This document shows, piece by piece, positions 57,672 to 64,000 of a stretch of DNA of 64,000 nt. A program made the position numbers and the translations under genes. Position 1 is the stretch's first letter; each line of letters opens with the position of its first letter. The notes under the pieces are model-generated. The model was not told the origin of the DNA. It saw only the letters and a program-made list of their open reading frames with translations, and searched no databases. The DNA comes from Plicaturopsis crispa FD-325 SS-3 (taxonomy: Eukaryota > Basidiomycota > Agaricomycetes > Amylocorticiales > Amylocorticiaceae), in the NCBI GenBank assembly GCA_000827205.1, contig KN832561.1:1048505-1112504 (forward strand). Reading direction: 5' to 3'.

Positions 57672-60519
57672 CTACTCAGCACGACTGCCCTTTTTACGAA
57701 GGATTTCCTCGTTGATATCGTCCGTGGCCTCCTTGAATTCGGTATCCGGGTCGACAGCAGCAATTCTCTCAACCTGAACGCCGTCGTCGAGGCTATGCCT
57801 GCGGTCCCGATGGACAGAGCGAATGTGCAGGCCACTTGGTTCGATGGGGGAAGTTGGCCGATGAGGAGTGGTCGAAACTCCAGGGACGTGCAGTTGTGTA
57901 CCGGTCGTGGCAGCCTTCGTGGCTGGCGACGTCATGCGCAATCGTTGCAGATCCGCATAGGATGAATTCCTGCTCCGCGACGTGCGCGGCGAGCCGGATT
58001 GCTCTTCGTGATGTATGAAGTCGATGACATTGTCGAGGTCACCTTCGTCCTCGTTGTCCGATTCGTTAGGAGATGGTACCGTGCTTCGCTCGTATGGGGT
58101 ACCGCCTGCCCACGCAGAGCTGCCACGGTTAGCGCTACGACTCCAGCCAAATAGGCGCTCGTCGATCCATGTCTGCATTACATTTTAAATGGCTTCTTGG
58201 AGATTCCATATCGAAGCAGCGTACCATAGGGTGAATAAGCAAATTCCCTTGGGCGTCGATGGCGCCTGTCGCACTCTTCCGTCGCCACACACCAGGGGTG
58301 CCACTTGACGGTGGAACACTAGCCGCAGGTACAAGGATTCGCCACTGTTCAATACCAAATAAATGAGCTCACGGATAGCTGATTTATGGCAGCCATACCT
58401 CGTTGAAATCGTCGTACAACTTGGGTCCAAAGTCATTGATTAAGGATGCGACTTCATTGGAAAGATGTTCCCGCATCTCCTTGAGTTTGTCAAGAGATCG
58501 CTGCTGCCCAGGGGCCAGCGCCACGATGAGGGGCCGGAGAGATCTAGTAAAGTCGTAAGCATGGTATCGGTGCTATATGCAAAATATGACACCGACTTCA
58601 ATACGTCCATCCCTGCCTCACCAAATTTCAGGGCGGCGTAGTTCATGAAAGGCAAGGCGACGATAACGAGGAAAGGCGTCCAGAGCTTCCATTTTAACGG
58701 TGCATGCGCCTTGATGGCGACCATGGTGGCAAGGAATGCATAGAATCCATATAGTACGGGTGCAACGCCCAAAGAGATAAGAATTTTCCACGAAGCGAGG
58801 ACGTCCCGTCCTGCTACCTTGACCACGGACTCCGCGAGTGCCTCTGTTCGATACAGATGCTATCAGCACATTGCAACAGTGGCTCCAAAAACTGCGTTAC
58901 CTTTGGCTTTTTTTCGAGACATTATGGCGGCAATGATGAACATCGGCCCGTTCAAGATCGTACCCGGAAGAGCTAGAATAGTCCACACCAGTAGCAGGCC
59001 GACACGATACGTGAGGAGGCCCAGAGTTTTCCACCCAGCTTTTTGAGCACGGGGAACCTAATCACAGAGATGGTATCAAGGCAGGGTATAAACCTCATTT
59101 TTTTTGGCTCTGATACGCACCTGATGGTCCCGCAAACCGAGATCACGGACAAGACGGTTATACTTCAACACGTCTGCTCGTAACTTTTGTACGCGAGGTT
59201 CATCCTTGAAATGAACATAGCCCTCCAAAAACCGTCGATTCAGTTCAACGACTTGGCCTAGTGTCAAATGCTGTCCGGGCGTCTTGTATAGCCGGCGTAC
59301 TGCTTGTATGAGCTGGTGGGGAAGTCAGTACCAATCTTTTGCGATGCCAACTAGCTCACCATGAGCGTGTCGTAGTCGGGTGCCCTGACGGTCACCGTTT
59401 TCAGTGCGTCGTAGATCAGATCCAAGAATTTGGACACGGCCTCTCGTTTTCTCGTACCGCCCTCTTTGAACATTTCAACGTATTCTGCAGGTACGTCCAA
59501 AGCTGTACCAAACTCAACGACCGCACGTGAACGGAAACGATGGGCATGAAAATACGAGAGGCCGACAGGTACGATTTTGACCTTGAGGCTGGGATCGTTT
59601 GCCATAGCACCAAGTGCTATCGTGGAGACACCGGCCTTGAGTGGCAGCAGGTCAGTACGGTCATGACTCCCGCCTATATGTAATTAATGAGCACTCTCAG
59701 TGAAACCATGGAATCAATTGGTGGCTTACCTTCAGGAAATATGCCCATGCACCCGCCATCTTTCAGGCATTGATAAACATGCCTGTACATCTTCTGTTGG
59801 TCGACAAAAGGAAGCTTTTTGAACTCCAGACCGTTTACACCCTCTTGGCTGAGTTCCGCTACTTTGTCCCGGAAGCGCGCTGTACCTTTGCCACTCTCTC
59901 CTCCAAATTCCCGTTTGATCTTTATTTCTGTGTCCGAGATAACCTCGGCAACTTCTGCGACGATAGAATTGAGAGATTTGGGAAGCATTATTTGCATTTT
60001 CGGGGAGAATTCTGTGGTGAACTTCGTCCCTTCTCCCAAAACTAGACAAGGGTCGTCGGGAGATAGCCGTATGCGACCAGTGCCGGGTGAGGCGTAGTCG
60101 ACGGCACGAGCGACCGGAACTGTTGACGGAAAATAAGCTAAACACGTGCAACTGAACGATGTTGCAATAGACGTACTGCTAAGCATCAAACGGCTGAAGA
60201 AACCCACGAATTTGCGCTGCATGCTCTTCGCAGCAGTCAGGAACTGCACGCGCCGTCGCGATTCGCGATGGACCTGCCAACTAAGGAGCAAGGGGTCGAG
60301 GAACTTCAAGAACTTTTGAGCAATGATTCCGGGCGAGTCAAATATGACCCCACTTACTTGATTGTGGTGGGGTGCGCCGACGAAAATGACCGGGCCATCG
60401 CGGGGAATGTTGAAAGCACCTCTTGGCCGTATCTCTCTGAAGAATATCTGTATGATGATTCTCCAGAAGAACAAAGCAGTCTCATAGGCAAGTGCACTTC
60501 GGTCTTTCGTTATTTCCAT
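57672..60519 (-). CDS. SCT1: Glycerol-3-phosphate / dihydroxyacetone-phosphate acyltransferase
   Basis: This ER enzyme catalyses the first step of glycerolipid synthesis, acylating the sn-1 position of glycerol-3-phosphate (Gat1/Gat2 type). From MEITKDRSALAYETALFFWR the N-terminus has a hydrophobic segment, then the acyltransferase motif I HX4D as GAPHHNQ joined across an intron to FLDPLLLSW. Motif III is FPEGGSHDRTDLLPLKAG. The insertion typical of the fungal enzymes lies between them (LVLGEGTKFTTEF onward), and VGLSYFHAHRFRSRAVVEFG is a later motif. Two membrane regions follow (LLTYRVGLLLVWTILALPGT and APVLYGFYAFLATMVAIKA). The C-terminal tail is long, Ser-rich and hydrophilic, ending EEILRKKGSRAE; phosphorylated tails regulate the yeast enzymes. 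Roughly ten exons. The choice between the SCT1 and GPT2 yeast names is arbitrary here. Confidence 0.95.
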
Positions 60520-60697
60520 GTCGGTTGTACGCTCGTGAGGGTCGAAAGCAAGAGAGAGTACAGTGCCGGATTCCCCAAGGCCCTAGAGCGGTGCAGCAGG
60601 TGAGGGGAAAGTGCGGAGAAGAGCCTAGTCCCGAACGCCGACTCATGTCCGATACCCAGATTTCTTCAGCCACCGCCGGTTCCTCTCTGCACTCACC
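60520..60697. promoter_or_regulatory. Divergent promoter between the acyltransferase and cyclin genes
   Basis: The two start codons face outward across 178 bp. No site was identified; the call is from gene layout. Confidence 0.45.
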
Positions 60698-62128
60698 ATG
60701 ATGGACTCTGCTTCAACTTCACGCTCTCAGTGGCTGTTTCCTGTCTCTGCATTGTATGAGACACCTAGTGCTGCTACGTCTGGAATACCCCTACGAAAGG
60801 AACTCTACGATCGAGCAAGAGGCGTCGAATTCCTGTACCGTCTAGGCTCCTCTCTCGCACTGTTAGTGGTACATTCTCTCGCTGGCTCTCCGACACGGCT
60901 AACGTACTCCGTGGACCGGGTGCTCAGGCCATCTTCCGCTATGTTCACGGCGGCGACCTGGTTCCACCGATTCTTCATGCGCTACTCGATGGAGGACTAC
61001 CACCGCCAAGTAGGGCATCGTTTTGAGCCTGTGTCTCCCGTAATGAACCTAAGATCTGGCTCTTAGGATGTCGCTGCTGCATGCATCTTTCTCGCCACCA
61101 AGACAGAGGAATGCGGGCGGAAATTACGGGACGTCGCACGGGTTTGCCATGCGAAAATCACAGGCGAGGATGTACAGCAAATTCGCGCCGAGAATAAGGT
61201 AAGTAGGCCAGCGCGACAATACCCTCGTTCAGAAACCTCAATTTGCACAGGAAGTCGAGCAGTTGCAAGCCGCGATTCTCAACACGGAAGAAGTATTGCT
61301 CGAGGCGTTATGTTTTGACTTCGTGATCGAGAGCCCCCATGCCTGTCTTATAGAGTTGTTTGAAGCACATGGGGACGACCCACTTGTTCAAGATTTCTCT
61401 TGGAGCATCGCGCATGATTCGTTAGTCCACGCAGCACAATGGCAGGTGCACTCTAACAACTCTTTTCCCGTAGATACCGAACACCACTCTGCGTGTTGTA
61501 TCCGCCACCTGTCATTGCCACTGCATGTTATGTCCTCGCGCAACGCATAGTCGACGGTCCACATTCCCCCTCCCTTGACGCGCGTATATCGTCTCCAGCC
61601 CCCACGACCTCGCTCCCAACGCCACCATCTCATAAACCTACGTCCCCTGATGCGTCCCGATATGCCATTGAATATTTTGGCTTCAACGAGGTCGAACTCG
61701 AGGGAGTTTCAGGTAACCCGCATTCACAGCGGCCGCGTTAGGCCTCTTCTCACGCTATTGACGACAGAAACATTGGCCATTTTGCTCGAATTCTACAACG
61801 CGCAGGACGTTCAAGGCGCAGCGTCACATTTATCATCCATAATCGATGTGAGTACTATCCAACATATTTTCGGCCCCGTTTACGCTCGTCATTTCAGGTC
61901 CCGCCTCCTACGACATCGCCACCTCGTGAAAAGTTGTACACCCCATTCTCGCATGTTCCACCGAGCCAGGTGGAGTCTCGGAACGAGCCAGCTCCTTCTG
62001 CCATTGTGAATACTCCAAGCTCTTCTCATGGCGGTAGTACTCCCGTCAAGACGCCTGCTTGGGCACCAGTCAAAGGCGAAGTGAAGGCGTCGGAGAGAAA
62101 ACTCATCGATAGACTAGACCTCAGTTGA
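60698..62128 (+). CDS. Cyclin of the CTK2 / cyclin K-L type
   Basis: This is probably the regulatory partner of a transcriptional CDK that phosphorylates the RNA polymerase II tail. After MMDSASTSRSQWLFPVSALY comes the first cyclin box: LRKELYDRARGVEFLYRLG, AMFTAATWFHRFFMRYSMED (junction inferred) and DVAAACIFLATKTEECGRKL, then DVARVCHAKI. The second cyclin fold carries NTEEVLLEALCFDFVIESPH. Helix alpha-5 continues with PPPVIATACYVLAQRIVDGP. A Ser/Thr/Pro-rich insert of about 45 residues follows (TSLPTPPSHKPTSPDASR), then the final helices (ALAILLEFYNAQD-like, split by an intron) and a proline-rich tail ending SERKLIDRLDLS. The cyclin call is firm; the subfamily rests on the spacing and the FLATKTEE motif. 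Confidence 0.85.
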
Positions 62129-63686
62129 CACAGCCTAAACTCGTACGGCATACTATTTCTGTTGGTCGACTACTTGTACCATATAATTACTTATCACTGT
62201 ACATATTAGCAGTCTACCGGGTGCATACGTTGGATTCCTGGAGACGTGGATGATCGAGCGCTAAGCTAAGCTCAAGGCGTGAGCGAAGGCAGACCGCAGC
62301 ACCGTCGCCTGCCTCTGACCAGTTTCTCAAAGAAATTCAATTGTTAAATGGCGGGCACTGGGGACTCTTTCGCACCCTCATGTACATGGCTCATGGTTGG
62401 CTTACTTGACTTTTTGTAAGGGAGAAAAAAGCAGGGTAGGCAACCGCCACAGTTTCCCAAAACGGACTCAAAGTCACGTTTACACAGACTGTCGGAAATT
62501 TGTTAGACCCATTATAATGGGTTTCGGGTTGCAATGATATTGAAACGCCGCTCCAACGCTGGGCCACCGCATTGCGATGCCGTTGAAATGCCGGATGCTC
62601 GTTGTAACTCCGCTTCAACGTGATTTTAATCAATGATAATGTAGATGGGTGCTCTGCCCATCCTTCTCAACGCTGTAAATTGCTGGATAACTTTACAAAC
62701 TGCACGCATACGAATCGCGATGGCTCTCTCACTCAAGAGGAGACATTTTGATCATTTTTCCGAGCTTCAATGCGAGGGGCGCAGCGGTACCCGAGAAATT
62801 GGAAGAACAAGATCACAAACATTGGGCACTGAGGATCAAGTAAGGCCACAGTTGCACAGTTCACAAGGCAAAACTTGTCTTCTCTCAGCGAGGGGTACGG
62901 TCGCTTGCATTTACTACGCAAACTCCAGCCGGGGACTGCGGGAAGATGCAAGCGTACCGTCAAATCCGAGCCTTCAAACTTCACGCTGATTTGCAGCTCT
63001 CCGTGGCCCTATGTAGGCCTAAAATCACGTTCGCATCGTGTCTCCGCGACGGTACGATCATGTGGACTCCTGTACACAGCTAGTAAAAAGTCCGTCGTAT
63101 TTTTCTCTCCGATCATCCAAGTCTGACTGTATTTGCATTGACGGCGCCAGGACATCCAATATTCTTCTTGGAGCGTGTATCTGCCACGCTCGTCTCCGAT
63201 GTGGCACTAATTGTGCAGGTCAGCTTTCGGGTTTTCCCCATTCCTTTCCTATCAGGGCGGCAGCGAAAGTACGGACGTCCGACCCTGGACGGCGGAAATC
63301 ATCGCGGTCTCTGTGTATGACTCCCTGTGCCCGGCTACTATTACTGACAATTCTTCTCTCTTTCTCTCTCTGTGCTCTGGTAGCCATCGGACGATGATGC
63401 GGTGCGCTTCCCGCCGTTTGCCAATTTTGTACGCGCCATATGACGCCCGCGAACCGCGTCACAGTCTTTCAGCTTCGAAACCTGTTGTTTGACCCTCAGT
63501 GCGACGAACGGCGTGCTCGACGCGCCTTACACGTTACTCGCCGTACTCGTAATCGCGCGGAACGTAGACTCAAAAACACCTGGGGTACGGCAAGTTTACA
63601 GAATGTATGTGCCCACGTACTGAGATCTTTCTTCTTTAAAGATACCATCCGTAGGCTCTGCTTCCCGCTGCAATCCAACGAGCTAG
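62129..63686. other. 1.5-kb stretch without a recognisable gene
   Basis: Several frames of 60-120 codons stay open on both strands, none with a domain. Upstream exons of the gene ending at 63986 may lie here but I could not chain them with confidence. Confidence 0.4.
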
Positions 63687-63986
63687 CACGCAACGCGTGG
63701 CACTGTCACCGTCAAAGTTTCTAAATCAAAGCCTGTCGCGGCAGGACCCACGAAAAGCAAAGAGGAAATATTTCCGCCAAGTGCGTAGTGAAATCACAAA
63801 ATGTATGTACGCACATCCGAGACAGTCGACCGATACACGTCGAACGTCTTCGATGACTTGGATCCAGTCCCATACTACATGAACGAGGACGATACTAACC
63901 GCTGGCTTACAGAAAACATCGAGGACACAAAAGACCAGCGCACAATCAGGTGGCATCTCGACGCATTCAGGAACCGGTTCGCGTAG
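63687..63986 (+). CDS. 3' part of an unknown gene
   Basis: Two exons can be joined in phase. The first (from an acceptor at about 63686) reads TRGTVTVKVSKSKPVAAGPT and KSKEEIFPP. The second, from 63826, reads IDRYTSNVFDDLDPVPYYMN, then DDTNRWLTENIEDTKDQRT, and ends RWHLDAFRNRFA before a TAG. The acidic/aromatic composition of the second exon is coding-like. The 5' portion was not found. Family unknown. Confidence 0.4.
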
Positions 63987-64000
63987 CCCAAAAGCCAAGA

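Overview
The window is nuclear DNA of a filamentous basidiomycete, most likely an Agaricomycete. The evidence is the gene structure: many short GT-AG introns of about 45-65 nt, and genes packed on both strands, often sharing short divergent promoters. The content agrees: an FKS-type 1,3-beta-glucan synthase, large single-exon F-box proteins with an N-terminal coiled coil, and a long multi-TOG XMAP215 protein. I see no sign of prokaryotic or viral DNA. Exon boundaries below were worked out by hand from splice signals, reading-frame phase and family conservation, so individual splice sites can be wrong where no family guides them.

Layout. 1-2.2 kb: no gene recognised. 2.2-7.8 kb: mitochondrial i-AAA protease YME1 (-), a cyclin-D1-binding (GCIP) protein (+) and a small F-box protein (-). 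7.9-9.1 kb: an inverted-repeat (foldback) element with terminal inverted repeats, a perfect 7-bp target duplication and an assembly gap at its centre. 9.2-13.5 kb: dolichol-phosphate mannosyltransferase DPM1, a MYND zinc-finger protein and a divergent old yellow enzyme, all on the minus strand. 14.0-22.7 kb: a leucine-rich/cysteine-rich protein (-) divergent from FKS1 (+). 23.3-38.7 kb: two paralogous F-box genes in opposite orientation bracket an unknown multi-exon gene, a coiled-coil protein, a CCCH/RGG/coiled-coil protein and the FHF-complex protein FHIP. 38.9-46.3 kb: the XMAP215/Stu2 microtubule polymerase with an extended TOG array. 46.3-49.6 kb: gene-poor. 49.6-62.1 kb: eIF2B-alpha, an orphan 208-aa protein, methionine aminopeptidase 1 (with a 2-nt exon), a small unknown gene, glycerol-3-phosphate acyltransferase and a CTK2/cyclin-K-like cyclin. 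62.1-64.0 kb: mostly empty, ending in the 3' part of an unknown gene.

These are mainly housekeeping genes: cell wall and glycosylation (FKS1, DPM1), lipid synthesis (acyltransferase), mitochondrial proteostasis (YME1), translation (eIF2B-alpha, MetAP1), microtubules and transport (XMAP215, FHIP), and transcriptional or cell-cycle control (cyclin, GCIP). I do not see a metabolite cluster or a single co-regulated system. The most unusual signals are the foldback element next to an F-box start codon, the 2-nt exon of MetAP1, replaced active-site and FMN-site residues in the old yellow enzyme, and glucan-synthase hot spots that differ from the yeast sequences.
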